NCBI RefSeq assembly: GCF_014831675.1
Contig: NZ_VJXY01000011.1
Span: 62,001-126,000, forward strand
Direction: 5' to 3'
DNA length: 64,000 nt
Source of the DNA: Komarekiella delphini-convector SJRDD-AB1
GTDB taxonomy: Bacteria; Cyanobacteriota; Cyanobacteriia; Cyanobacteriales; Nostocaceae
Positions 26,977-35,484 of this stretch are shown here, piece by piece. The position numbers and the translations under genes are program-made. How positions within the stretch are numbered: the first letter of the stretch is position 1; each line of letters starts with the position of its first letter. The notes under the pieces were generated by a model. It made no database searches. It was given only the letters and a program-made list of their open reading frames with translations, and was not told the origin of the DNA.

Positions 26977-27504
26977 TTATTTATGAATAACCACTGGTGT
27001 TCCTAGCGATGCCCACTTGAATAGCCATTGAGCATGTTTAGGTGCGAGATTTACGCAGCCGTGGCTGACTGGAGTGCCAAATCTTTTATGCCAGTAGGCT
27101 CCGTGAATACCGTAATTCCCTTCGTAAAACATTGCATGAGGAACGTTAGGAACGTCGTAGCCTCTACCCCGCATCCGCGTAGACTTCAACTTGGATTGAA
27201 TCTTAAAAGTACCAATACGTGTGGGAGTGGATTTTTTGCCAGAAGAAATTTTGGCCCCATAAACGACTTTGTTACCTTCCCAAGCTATTAACCGTTGTTT
27301 TGAAAGATTAATTTGAATCCAACGCCGCTCAGATTGTTGTAATGTCTGGATTTGTTGAGCAATAATCTGATTTTTAGAATTCGCCCAAACTTCGCCTGCA
27401 CCAAGATTAATAACACTCAAAGAAAGTGCTGTACCAGCGAGGAGTATTTTTAAGCGACGCGCCCAGTCAGAAGAAATTAGGGTTTTCATGGTAAATACAC
27501 TCAA
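26977..27504 (-). CDS. L,D-transpeptidase (YkuD domain), copy B
   Basis: A 175-residue paralogue of copy A with the same order: basic N-terminus, signal/anchor helix at about 18-42, WIQINLSKQRLIAWEGNKVV opening the YkuD fold, and the active site [20 protein letters not shown] with His, Cys and Asn intact. RMRGRGYDVPNVPHAMFY is almost shared with copy A, showing tandem duplication. The C-terminus differs (PKHAQWLFKWASLGTPVVI). It likely acts in the periplasm on peptidoglycan. A palindrome at 27548-27572 lies in its upstream region. Confidence 0.93.
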   Translation of the reverse strand: MSVFTMKTLISSDWARRLKILLAGTALSLSVINLGAGEVWANSKNQIIAQQIQTLQQSERRWIQINLSKQRLIAWEGNKVVYGAKISSGKKSTPTRIGTFKIQSKLKSTRMRGRGYDVPNVPHAMFYEGNYGIHGAYWHKRFGTPVSHGCVNLAPKHAQWLFKWASLGTPVVIHK

Positions 27505-27547
27505 ATAATGGAGTCTTGGGAAAGTTGTCAGGTTTCACCTTTACTTC

Positions 27548-27572
27548 CATGTCTATTGCAGCAATAGACGTG
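27548..27572. promoter_or_regulatory. Palindrome between KDPG aldolase and L,D-transpeptidase B genes
   Basis: GTCTATTGC-A-GCAATAGAC, a perfect 9-bp inverted repeat extending with mismatches to 12 bp arms. It lies 47 bases upstream of the transpeptidase start and 28 bases after the aldolase stop. It may be an operator or a processing/termination hairpin; no T run follows. Confidence 0.45.
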
Positions 27573-27596
27573 AGTTTTTGATGATATCATCCTAAT

Positions 27597-28229
27597 CTAA
27601 TTTAACTGTTGTATCAGGTTTTTTGCCTGACTGGTGATCGCTTCCCAATTTTCATCGGTGACAAGTTTTTTGGGAAATAATTCACCACTTAAACCTACGG
27701 CGATCGCTCCTGCTTGTAAAAATTCTTTGGCATTTTCCAGGGTGACACCGCCAGTAGGAATTAAGGGAATCTGACCCAGGGGGCCTTGTAAACTTTTGAT
27801 ATATTGAGCACCTCCCATTGCTTGCACGGGAAACACTTTCACACAACTAGCACCCTTATTCCAAGCGGTAACAATTTCTGTGGGAGTCAGCGCTCCTGGG
27901 ATAATAGGTACATTTTTTTCCACCGCAGCTAAAATCATTGCTGAGTCAACATGGGGTGTGAAGAGGAATTGCGCCCCAGATGCGATCGCTTCTTGTAGCT
28001 GCTGCACATTAAACAGTGTACCAGTGCCAATCATACAGGCTGGTAACTCCGAACGTAGTTGACTGATTAATTCTGCGGCGCGATCGCTATTCCAGGTAAT
28101 CTCAATTAGTTGCATTCCCCCCGATGCTACAGCCATTGCCATTTGCTGTCCCAAATTCATTTTTGGGGCGCGGATAACTGCGATCGCTCGGTGTTGTTGC
28201 AACTGTGATAACCAAAATTGATTAGACAT
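27597..28229 (-). CDS. eda: KDPG/KHG aldolase (Entner-Doudoroff aldolase)
   Basis: A 210-residue class I aldolase that splits 2-keto-3-deoxy-6-phosphogluconate (and often 4-hydroxy-2-oxoglutarate) into pyruvate and an aldehyde. Motifs in order: AVIRAPKMNLG, LIEITWNSDRA with the catalytic Glu, MIGTGTLFNVQQLQEAIASG, FLFTPHVD, and the Schiff-base Lys in CVKVFPVQAMGGAQYIKSL (about residue 130), then PTGGVTLENAKEF. Length matches bacterial Eda. No 6-phosphogluconate dehydratase gene is adjacent. A hairpin-rich 330-base gap separates it from the divergent fusion regulator. Confidence 0.92.
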   Translation of the reverse strand: MSNQFWLSQLQQHRAIAVIRAPKMNLGQQMAMAVASGGMQLIEITWNSDRAAELISQLRSELPACMIGTGTLFNVQQLQEAIASGAQFLFTPHVDSAMILAAVEKNVPIIPGALTPTEIVTAWNKGASCVKVFPVQAMGGAQYIKSLQGPLGQIPLIPTGGVTLENAKEFLQAGAIAVGLSGELFPKKLVTDENWEAITSQAKNLIQQLN

Positions 28230-28562
28230 TTTGACTCGGACTGGAGATTGGGGATCGGGGTTAAGGAACTCTTGAGCAAAGACGCTCCGCCTCCGGCTTT
28301 GCTCTTGATGATCCTCACAAGTATCTATGCAATTTAAAAGCGTAACAGCTTACCTTCTCTGTTCCCCACTCCTCGTGTCATTTGAACACCTTAAGATGCT
28401 GTATGAGCTTTCACGCTTCTAATGTGGCGCTTTTTGTTAAAAACGCTACGAATGATCGCTGATTTTTTGTAAAGTAAACTTGACATCAAGACAAGTCAAG
28501 TTTACGATAAGATTCAGGCAAGGCAAAAACTATGCGAATACACTAGTTTTTTTAGCCAAGCA
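28230..28562. other. Divergent promoter region with inverted repeats
   Basis: This 333-base gap has a GAGCAAAG / CTTTGCTC inverted repeat (28274-28304) close to the aldolase side, and the operator-like palindrome 28474-28505 on the fusion-regulator side. No coding sequence was seen. Confidence 0.5.
28474..28505 (+). promoter_or_regulatory. Perfect 11-bp inverted-repeat operator over a promoter
   Basis: GTAAACTTGAC and GTCAAGTTTAC, perfect inverted 11-bp arms with a 10-bp spacer (centre-to-centre 21 bp). The left arm contains a consensus -35, TTGACA (28480-28485). TACGAT or GATAAG about 17-20 bp downstream can serve as -10. The first gene begins at 28563 and itself encodes an HTH protein, so autoregulation is likely (inference). 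Confidence 0.7.
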
Positions 28563-29711
28563 ATGCAAAATCGTTTACGTCTTCTTAGAACTCAACGCAA
28601 TTGGTCACAGGCGGAATTAGCAAAACTTTTAAGCGTGAGTCGTCAAACTATCAACGCTATTGAAGTTGGCAAATATGACCCAAGTTTGTCCTTAGCCTTC
28701 AAAATTGCCAAAATATTCCGCTATCCAATTCAATTCATCTTCTTACCAGAGGAAAATTCTATGTTTGAAAGATTCACCGCGAAAGCATATCGTGCGATCG
28801 TGCTTGCACAAGGCGAAGGTGAGCGCTTGGGACATCAATTTGTTGGTACTGAACAGATTTTGATTGGACTGATTGCAGAAGGTAATGGTCTTGCGGCTAA
28901 GGTTCTCAAGTCTGCTGGTATTACCCTTGAGGCTGCTCAAACTGAGGTGGAAAAAATTATTGGTCGTGGGACTGGAATTCAAGGCGTAGAGTATCCCTTT
29001 ACTCCCAAAGGTAAGCAAGTTTTAGACTTAGCTGTAGAAGAATCGCAGAAATTAGGTCACACGTACATTGGTACAGAGCATCTTCTACTAGGTGTGCTAA
29101 GTGTCTCCGATGGAGTAGCAGTCGGGGTTTTGAAAAAGCTAGGCGTAAATCTGAAGAACCTTTGGCAAGAAGTGTTGACAGAAATTATGTCTTTAGGCAT
29201 ACCAGCGGTAGCGATCAGTCCTAATAGAGATTTTACTCGTGAGTATGACTTGAATGAGTCCCCGCCTGATTTTACCTCTGGTGAAATTAGTGCTCGCTTT
29301 TGTGCATTTCTGTTTTCTTGGGTAGAGCCGCGCAAGTTAGGACACATTATTGGCTCTAGAGGTGGATTTCAGTTACCCAATGGAGATATTGTTGCGCCAC
29401 GGATCTCATTTTTTTCACGGGAACGCTTGAAGCGAGTACCGCGAACTTATCCCGAATTAGTACCTGATCTGGTAGTGGAGATTAAATCTGCTTTTGACCG
29501 ACTGATATCTGTGCAGCAAATAATTCAAAGATTTTTAGATTTGGGAGTAAGAGTAGCACTATTAATTGACCCAGATTCTCAGACTGTATCAGTTTATCGA
29601 CCCAGCAGCGGAGTAACGGTATTAGGAAATGGGGAAAAGCTTACTGTCTCAGAGTTATTTCCTGAGTGGGAACTTGTAGTATCTGAACTTTGGCCCCCTG
29701 TGTTTGATTGA
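28563..29711 (+). CDS. XRE-HTH + double ClpC-N + Uma2 nuclease-like fusion protein
   Basis: A 382-residue three-part protein. Residues 1-66 are a compact XRE helix-turn-helix ([20 protein letters not shown]). At M67, [20 protein letters not shown] begins a region matching the ClpC N-terminal domain, with both Clp repeats (about 67-136 and 142-212; [11 protein letters not shown] and [13 protein letters not shown]). Residues about 225-382 are an Uma2-type PD-(D/E)XK fold ([29 protein letters not shown]). The usual Asp after AP is R280; E306 and K308 remain. The Clp ATPase domains are absent. It sits alone behind a palindromic operator. Function unknown; a DNA-binding sensor that uses the ClpN substrate-binding surface is one reading. 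Confidence 0.85.
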   Translation: MQNRLRLLRTQRNWSQAELAKLLSVSRQTINAIEVGKYDPSLSLAFKIAKIFRYPIQFIFLPEENSMFERFTAKAYRAIVLAQGEGERLGHQFVGTEQILIGLIAEGNGLAAKVLKSAGITLEAAQTEVEKIIGRGTGIQGVEYPFTPKGKQVLDLAVEESQKLGHTYIGTEHLLLGVLSVSDGVAVGVLKKLGVNLKNLWQEVLTEIMSLGIPAVAISPNRDFTREYDLNESPPDFTSGEISARFCAFLFSWVEPRKLGHIIGSRGGFQLPNGDIVAPRISFFSRERLKRVPRTYPELVPDLVVEIKSAFDRLISVQQIIQRFLDLGVRVALLIDPDSQTVSVYRPSSGVTVLGNGEKLTVSELFPEWELVVSELWPPVFD

Positions 29712-29724
29712 GAACGCTCAGTAC

Positions 29725-29976
29725 TTAAACAGTCAGAAAAAACACAATGAGAATGATGCTAAGGGCAAAAGCGAACAATAGCGCATATTCAAATCTGCGA
29801 CTAAAAAACCCGACAACGGCGACCAAGCTTAGCAACAGAATTGTAATGCCAATATACTGTTCGCGTTGCCAGCCTTTAGCAATTAGTGAATCTTTGGGAG
29901 TTATACCTGGGGAGGGAATTTCTTGAACTGTGCCTGGTGTTCGCTTTGGTACAGAGAATTCTTCAGTTGGTACCAT
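29725..29976 (-). CDS. Small membrane protein, two helices
   Basis: An 83-residue protein of unknown function. A Pro-rich hydrophilic N-terminus (about 1-36) is followed by two closely spaced membrane helices (about 41-58 and 63-82), with RRFEY between them. AGGTGAG lies at a good ribosome-binding distance from the ATG at 29976. It is convergent with the fusion-regulator gene, 13 bases from its stop. I do not recognise a family. Confidence 0.55.
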   Translation of the reverse strand: MVPTEEFSVPKRTPGTVQEIPSPGITPKDSLIAKGWQREQYIGITILLLSLVAVVGFFSRRFEYALLFAFALSIILIVFFLTV

Positions 29977-30098
29977 AAAAATCTCACCTTAAGTGTGGAA
30001 ACTAAAATCTAGCTGCGGCTTATTATGAGAAGTTTGAACTAGCTGGCGATCGCCGATAATATTTCCAGTAGTATTTATTTTCCATCAATACCTTGCTT

Positions 30099-30563
30099 AT
30101 GCATTTACGAATATACAAAATAGACGATACCGAAGAAATCATCAAATTATTTTATGACACCGTTCATGAGATAAATATTCATGATTATACAAAAGCACAA
30201 GTAGATGCTTGGGCATCGGCAAATACAGACATCGAACTTTGGATGAAACGTTTAGGAGATAAGTTGACTTATGTGGCAGAGGAGGATAATAAAATTATTG
30301 GTTTTGGGCAATTAGAAACAAATGGTCATATTGATTGCTTTTATTGCCATAAAGACTTTCAAAGGCAAGGAGTTGGCACACAAATTTTAGAACAGATTGA
30401 ATCCAAAGCAAGGTCATTAGAGATTAAAAAGTTATTTACAGAAGCTAGTATCACAGCTAAACCTTTTTTTGAAAGCAAAAATTTTATTGTTGTTAGAAAG
30501 CAAGAGGTAAAACGTAGGGGTCAAAAATTCATTAATTTTGTTATGGAAAAGCTTATTTTTTAA
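30099..30563 (+). CDS. GNAT-family N-acetyltransferase
   Basis: A 154-residue GNAT protein from ATG at 30099 (a TTG two codons upstream is open). It transfers an acetyl group from acetyl-CoA to an unknown amine. The acetyl-CoA-binding motif A is CHKDFQRQGVGTQILEQIES (about residues 86-105; Q/R-x-x-G-x-G form). It is preceded by the beta-strand IIGFGQLETNGHIDCFYC and followed by FFESKNFIVVRKQEVKRRGQ, typical of the YafP/ElaA-like small GNATs. Codon use is AT-rich, unlike nearby transketolase, which may point to transfer. Confidence 0.88.
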   Translation: MHLRIYKIDDTEEIIKLFYDTVHEINIHDYTKAQVDAWASANTDIELWMKRLGDKLTYVAEEDNKIIGFGQLETNGHIDCFYCHKDFQRQGVGTQILEQIESKARSLEIKKLFTEASITAKPFFESKNFIVVRKQEVKRRGQKFINFVMEKLIF

Positions 30564-31035
30564 TTGCTAAATTTGCTTCTAATCAATCTTATTGGCGTTT
30601 TTTATATTATATAAACTCAAGGTTGGGATGAATTAGAGCTAGGATTAATCAATACATCTATCTAAAATAATAAAATCAGTTGTACTTTTTGTCTGCCTTG
30701 AGAAGGAAACAGTGGTTATTCCATTAGAAAGAAGTTATTGTTCTTCCCACTCTCTAAAGTAAATCAAAGAAGAGAAAAAATACTCTGACCAAGATTACTC
30801 ACATTTTTATCTCTTTTTAGTTTAAAAAATTACTACTTAGCTAGTGGTCTGGCGGTGGTCAGATCCCCAACTTCTTAAAGAAGTCGGGGATCTAATAGCC
30901 CAGTAATTACCAGCGGCATATTCCAAAGGTTTGGATGAAAATTTTGCCGTCTCATAACTTTTTCGATTTTTAACCCTGCTCTCTTCACCATTACTTATTG
31001 ATAAATTCCCTGTATTTTCATTCAGGAAAACAACT
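30564..31035. other. Intergenic region with a dispersed palindrome
   Basis: This 472-base AT-rich gap upstream of the transketolase gene contains the AGATCCCC-type palindrome at 30861-30893 and no supported gene. The transketolase promoter should lie between 30893 and 31036. Confidence 0.5.
30861..30893. repeat. AGATCCCC-type dispersed palindrome, copy 1
   Basis: AGATCCCCAACTTCTT and AAGAAGTCGGGGATCT, a 33-bp near-perfect inverted repeat with one mismatch. A second copy is at 38955-38987. Such elements are common between genes in Nostoc-type genomes. Confidence 0.85.
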
Positions 31036-32946
31036 ATGACCACACAGGAGCAACTGCACCAATGGCATGAGCTGGCACAACAGTTGCGTGTAGATAGTAT
31101 TCGCGCCACAACTATTGCAGGTTCGGGTCATCCTACCTCGTCGATGTCTGCTGCCGATTTAATAGCGGTTTTAATATCTAAATATCTCTGCTACGACTTT
31201 GACAATCCACATTATCCCAATAATGATCGCTTCATCCTCTCAAAAGGACACGCTGCACCGCTACTATATGCCATGTATAAAGCTGCGGGAGTAATCACCG
31301 ATGAGGAGTTGCTGTCGCTGCGAAAATTGGGGAGTCGCTTGGAAGGTCATCCTACACCAGTTTTGCCCTGGGTTGATGTGGCGACTGGCTCTTTGGGGCA
31401 AGGATTGCCGATTGGTGTAGGAGTGGCTCTGGCAGGTAAATATTTAGATCAATTGCCATACCATGTCTGGGTGCTATTAGGTGATAGTGAAACAGCTGAA
31501 GGGTCAGTATGGGAAGCTTTTGATCATGCTGGACACTACACCTTAGATAATCTAATTGCCATTATCGATGTCAATCGACTAGGGCAACGTGGTCAAACTG
31601 AACTGGGTTGGAATACACAAGCTTATGCTACTCGTGCCAGAGCCTTTGGCTGGCAAGCGATTGAGATTGATGGTAACAACTTGATGGAGATTGATCAAGC
31701 ATTTAGCGCCGCTTTGAGTATTAACGATCGCCCCACAGTAATTATTGCACGGACGAAAAAAGGCAAAGGTGTGGTTGCTCTGGAAGATTTAGGTGGCTGG
31801 CATGGTAAAGCACTGAAACCAGAACAGGAAAAAAAGGCGATCGCCGAGTTAGGCGGTGAACGTCACATTATAATCCAGGTAGATAAGCCCGAACAAGCTA
31901 AACCCGCTACAATCGCTAATTCTCAACCGTTGCAACTTCCCATTTATGAGAAAGGTGCAAAGGTAGCAACGCGCCGCGCTTATGGTGACGCTCTTAAAGC
32001 TCTGGGAGCGGCTCGACCTGATGTAATTGCTCTTGATGCTGAGGTGAGCAATTCTACTTACACTGAAGATTTTGCCGAAGCCTTTCCTGAGCGCTACTTT
32101 GAGATGTACATTGCTGAACAGCAGCTAGTAGCAGCTGCGGTAGGTTTGCAAGTGCGACAATACAAACCTTTTGCTTCCACCTTCGCTGCCTTCTTGAGTA
32201 GAGCCTACGACTTTGTACGGATGGCTGCTATCTCACGCGCCAACATTAAATTAGTCGGTTCTCATGCTGGGGTGTCAATTGGTCAGGATGGCCCTTCCCA
32301 AATGGCACTGGAGGATTTAGCAGCCTTCCAGGCGGTGTGGAGTAGCACTGTATTATATCCGAGTGATGCCAATCAAACTGCTAAACTAGTAGCTCAAATG
32401 AGCGATCGCAATGGAGTTGTTTACCTCCGCACCACACGGGAAAGTACGCCAGTCATTTATGGTGCTGATGAAGAGTTTCCCATTGGTGGCAGTAAAGTAG
32501 TCCATAGTTCCCAACAAGATCAAGCCACTGTGATTGCTGCTGGTATTACTTTACATGAAGCGCTCAAGGCTTGCGATCGCTTGAAAAATGAAGATATTAC
32601 AGTGCGCGTCATTGATGCCTATTCTGTCAAACCCATTGATGTGCAGACACTTCATCAAGCTGCACGCGATACGAATGGGAATTTAGTAGTCGTCGAAGAC
32701 CACTGGAGCGAAGGCGGATTAGGTGCTGCTGTGCTTGATGCTTTTGCTGGTACTAGTAATACTCCCATTTACAACGGCCCCCAACTGCGACTAATAAAGC
32801 TAGCAGTGCATGATATGCCAGGTTCCGGCACACCAGAAGAACTGCTTCATGCCGCCAAAATTGACGCCGATGCTATTGTTGAAGCCGTGAAATCGCAAGT
32901 TAGAAAGCCGATAGAGGCATCAGCTAAGTTATATGCCGAGCGATGA
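31036..32946 (+). CDS. Transketolase, short (animal/archaeal-like) form
   Basis: A 636-residue thiamine-diphosphate enzyme moving two-carbon units between sugar phosphates. The order is standard: SGHPTSSMSAADL, FILSKGHAAPLLYA, GSLGQGLPIGVG, the ThDP/metal loop LLGDSETAEGSVWEA (with DVNRLGQ), the pyrimidine-domain Glu in YFEMYIAEQQLVAAAVG, and the C-terminal domain (VIDAYSVKP). The usual GDG of the ThDP loop is GDS. At 636 residues it is shorter than the Calvin-cycle TktA (about 670) and resembles the mammalian subfamily, so it is probably an additional transketolase. ATG at 31036 has AGGAAAAC upstream. Confidence 0.92.
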   Translation: MTTQEQLHQWHELAQQLRVDSIRATTIAGSGHPTSSMSAADLIAVLISKYLCYDFDNPHYPNNDRFILSKGHAAPLLYAMYKAAGVITDEELLSLRKLGSRLEGHPTPVLPWVDVATGSLGQGLPIGVGVALAGKYLDQLPYHVWVLLGDSETAEGSVWEAFDHAGHYTLDNLIAIIDVNRLGQRGQTELGWNTQAYATRARAFGWQAIEIDGNNLMEIDQAFSAALSINDRPTVIIARTKKGKGVVALEDLGGWHGKALKPEQEKKAIAELGGERHIIIQVDKPEQAKPATIANSQPLQLPIYEKGAKVATRRAYGDALKALGAARPDVIALDAEVSNSTYTEDFAEAFPERYFEMYIAEQQLVAAAVGLQVRQYKPFASTFAAFLSRAYDFVRMAAISRANIKLVGSHAGVSIGQDGPSQMALEDLAAFQAVWSSTVLYPSDANQTAKLVAQMSDRNGVVYLRTTRESTPVIYGADEEFPIGGSKVVHSSQQDQATVIAAGITLHEALKACDRLKNEDITVRVIDAYSVKPIDVQTLHQAARDTNGNLVVVEDHWSEGGLGAAVLDAFAGTSNTPIYNGPQLRLIKLAVHDMPGSGTPEELLHAAKIDADAIVEAVKSQVRKPIEASAKLYAER

Positions 32947-33205
32947 TGGATAAACTTAAGATTTTTTCGTATTTCACTTATAAAGTGCCAGTATACCAAG
33001 CCAAAAATAATGTGTGTAGATTGGCAAAAGGGAAAAGAAAATAAGCCTTTCCCCCTTACCCTTTACCCAGACAAGTTTACACCAGCAAACTACTAGCTAC
33101 CAACCATGAAATATCTCACTTGAATTAAGTCGCCAGTAGGAGGAAAACCAGCATAAGAGTTTTTACGCTTGGAGATAGATATTTTAAATAATCTGGGAAC
33201 AGCAT

Positions 33206-34048
33206 ATGCCTCTTCACAAACTTGAACATTTTGACCCAAACTATCGAGAAACATTTGGCGGTGATGATGTTAAAGCATTAGATGTTTATACTCAAGGAGG
33301 AGAAAGAATAGGTTCAGTTGCCGATGTTTTAGTTGATCAAGACGGTCGTTTCCGATATTTAGTTCTTGACACCAGCTTAGATTTTGTTAGTAAGAAAATA
33401 CTACTACCTATTGGTCTTTCCCGCATTAATTATCCTGAAAGACGTGTTTCTGTCAACGGACTAAGTAAACAGCAAATAGAAAATTTACCTGAGTACAGAG
33501 AAGATGCGATCGTTGATGAAGAGTATGAGGAAAAAGTACGCAATGTATTTCGCTCCTCAACTAGCAATGTAATTTATGATCGCGAGGCATATAATTACCA
33601 GCAAGAACCAGCTTTATACGATTTGAATGAGCAATATAATCAAACTTTCAGACTTTATGAAGAACGGTTAATTGCCAATAAGCATCGTGTCAAAACTGGA
33701 GAAGTAGCAGTTAGTAAGCACATTGAAACGGAAACTGCACGCGTTGCAGTACCCGTTCAAAAAGAACGTGTTCTGATTGAGCGAGTTCCCCCAACACCAG
33801 GAGGCACAGTAATAGATCCCAATGAACTTAAATTCCAAGAAGGAGAAGTCGCACGCATAGAAGTATACGAAGAAATGCCTAATATTCATAAAGAAGCATT
33901 TGTGCGTGAAGAAATTCGAGTCAAGAAAGTCGTAGAGCGAGATACTGTAGAAGCACAAGACGTAATTCGTCGAGAAGAGTTGGATGTAAATACGGCAGGT
34001 GAGCTACTTGTAGATGAAAATGGTGGGACTACCCATCAAGCAATTTAA
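33206..34048 (+). CDS. PRC-barrel + DUF2382 stress-type protein, first of three
   Basis: A 280-residue protein. The N-terminal PRC-barrel (about 1-95; GGERIGSVADVLVDQDGRFR) is followed by a YsnF-like DUF2382 domain (about 150-265; LYEERLIANKHRVKTGEVAV, then RVAVPVQKERVLIERVPPTP). Both families are linked to general stress responses in bacteria, but molecular function is unknown. Two paralogues follow on the same strand. The C-terminus ends with VIRREELDVNTAGELLVDEN. No signal peptide; cytosolic. Confidence 0.88.
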   Translation: MPLHKLEHFDPNYRETFGGDDVKALDVYTQGGERIGSVADVLVDQDGRFRYLVLDTSLDFVSKKILLPIGLSRINYPERRVSVNGLSKQQIENLPEYREDAIVDEEYEEKVRNVFRSSTSNVIYDREAYNYQQEPALYDLNEQYNQTFRLYEERLIANKHRVKTGEVAVSKHIETETARVAVPVQKERVLIERVPPTPGGTVIDPNELKFQEGEVARIEVYEEMPNIHKEAFVREEIRVKKVVERDTVEAQDVIRREELDVNTAGELLVDENGGTTHQAI

Positions 34049-34423
34049 GTAGCTAGTCTAAAAATTTGTTAGGCACATATCTAATAAAAAGTTATGCAGG
34101 CAGAGTAAATTTTTCTTTCTGCCTGCACTTTTAATACCAACAATAATGTATTGATATTAATTACATTTTCAAAATTCTATACTTATACCAATTTAACAAA
34201 AGAACGTGATAGACCATGTAGAGACTTTGCAATGCAACGTCTCTATTTTGTTGCAATCATTAATTTAATCGGTATTAAATATTTTATTTATTTGTCTGCA
34301 CAAAAAATACCTATAACTTTTGATGCTGCGTGATTGAGACAATTCATTCGCTGGAAGGAGGTAGAAAAGTAAAGAAATGCCTAATTTAGAACTATGTTAT
34401 ACAAAAAACTTGAGGGCTAATAT
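34049..34423. other. Intergenic region between the first two PRC/DUF2382 genes
   Basis: A 375-base AT-rich gap containing the TAGAGAC-type palindrome at 34219-34245. A short open frame crosses it but is explained by the palindrome and AT-rich sequence. GGAAGGAGGTAGAAAAG at about 34351 is a strong ribosome-binding-like sequence about 70 bases before the next gene, without a gene directly after it. Confidence 0.45.
34219..34245. repeat. TAGAGACGTTGC-type dispersed palindrome, copy 2
   Basis: TAGAGACTTTGC-AAT-GCAACGTCTCTA, nearly perfect 12-bp arms. It belongs with the copies at 25903, 41032 and 51039. Confidence 0.8.
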
Positions 34424-35326
34424 ATGGTTCTTTACAAATTAGAAGATTTTGAGCCTAATTACCGAGATACTTTTGAAGGCCGGGAAATTAAAGGTCTTGG
34501 TGTTTATACAGAAGGAACTGATGAAAAGATTGGCTCTGTAAGTGATGTTCTGGTAGATGAAGAAGGTCATTTCCGCTATCTAGTAGTTGACTTAGGTTTT
34601 TGGATTTTTGGCAAGAAAGTATTGCTCCCCATTGGTCGTACCCGTATTGACTATAATGTTGACCGCGCCTATGCCGTTGGTATGACTAGAGAGCAAGCAG
34701 AAGCTTTACCTGAGTTTGATGAACACCAAACTCTTGATTACGACTATGAAGAACGGGTACGTGGGGTATATCGCCGTCCCGGAGACTACAACACTGTACC
34801 TGTAGAAGCATCAAGGCCTTTAGAAGCATCAGCAGCTTTAGGTACAGAATATCAGCCGACGACGACCCCTGCACCAACTTACAACCGCGATAACTACACT
34901 TACGAACATGAACCTGCTTTATACGGGGTAAATCAGGGAGATAATCAAACTCTGAAATTGTATGAGGAAAGGTTAGTTGCCAATAAGAGACGCCAAAAAA
35001 CTGGAGAAGTAGCGATTGGCAAACATGTTGAAACCGAAACTGCACGAGTTGCAGTACCCGTGGAAAAAGAAAGAGTTGTAATTGAGCGTGTAACTCCAAC
35101 AGACGCCGGAACTGCTGTTTCCCCTGGCGAAGCTAACTTCCGGGAAGGCGAAGTTGCTCGTATGGAAATTCACGAAGAAACTCCTGAAATTCGCAAAGAA
35201 GCATTTGTGCGTGAAGAAGTTAGAGTTAGAAAAGTCGTAGATCAAGACACAGTTGAAACTCAAGAAACTGTGCGTCGTGAAGAGTTAGATGTGGATGCTT
35301 CTGGTCTTCCAATTGAAGAACGTTAA
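34424..35326 (+). CDS. PRC-barrel + DUF2382 stress-type protein, second of three
   Basis: A 300-residue paralogue of the preceding protein with the same order: PRC-barrel (about 1-95; DEKIGSVSDVLVDEEGHFRY) and DUF2382 (about 175-285; LYEERLVANKRRQKTGEVAI and VRVRKVVDQDTVETQETVRR). A longer linker rich in Pro, Thr and Ala separates them. High similarity to the first copy in the two domains, with a divergent linker, suggests tandem duplication. The three genes may share stress regulation, but each has its own upstream gap. Confidence 0.88.
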   Translation: MVLYKLEDFEPNYRDTFEGREIKGLGVYTEGTDEKIGSVSDVLVDEEGHFRYLVVDLGFWIFGKKVLLPIGRTRIDYNVDRAYAVGMTREQAEALPEFDEHQTLDYDYEERVRGVYRRPGDYNTVPVEASRPLEASAALGTEYQPTTTPAPTYNRDNYTYEHEPALYGVNQGDNQTLKLYEERLVANKRRQKTGEVAIGKHVETETARVAVPVEKERVVIERVTPTDAGTAVSPGEANFREGEVARMEIHEETPEIRKEAFVREEVRVRKVVDQDTVETQETVRREELDVDASGLPIEER

Positions 35327-35484
35327 ACGACATAGACATTAGTTATTAGTTAATAACTGATGCAATACAGTGCAGGTGGGGCTGTTTGATTAGCTTTACC
35401 TGTACTTCTATTAAGTTAAATATGGTAAAAAATTTGATGTAGCTGAGTATAAATCAGTTCATATTTGTATATAAATAACTAGCA

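Noticed and set aside
30837-31109. 90-codon minus-strand frame overlapping the transketolase start
   Set aside because: It is produced by the AGATCCCC palindrome and the antisense of the transketolase start. No protein-like features.
34151-34333. 60-codon frame between PRC/DUF2382 genes
   Set aside because: It consists of the TAGAGAC palindrome and AT-rich DNA. No conserved appearance.
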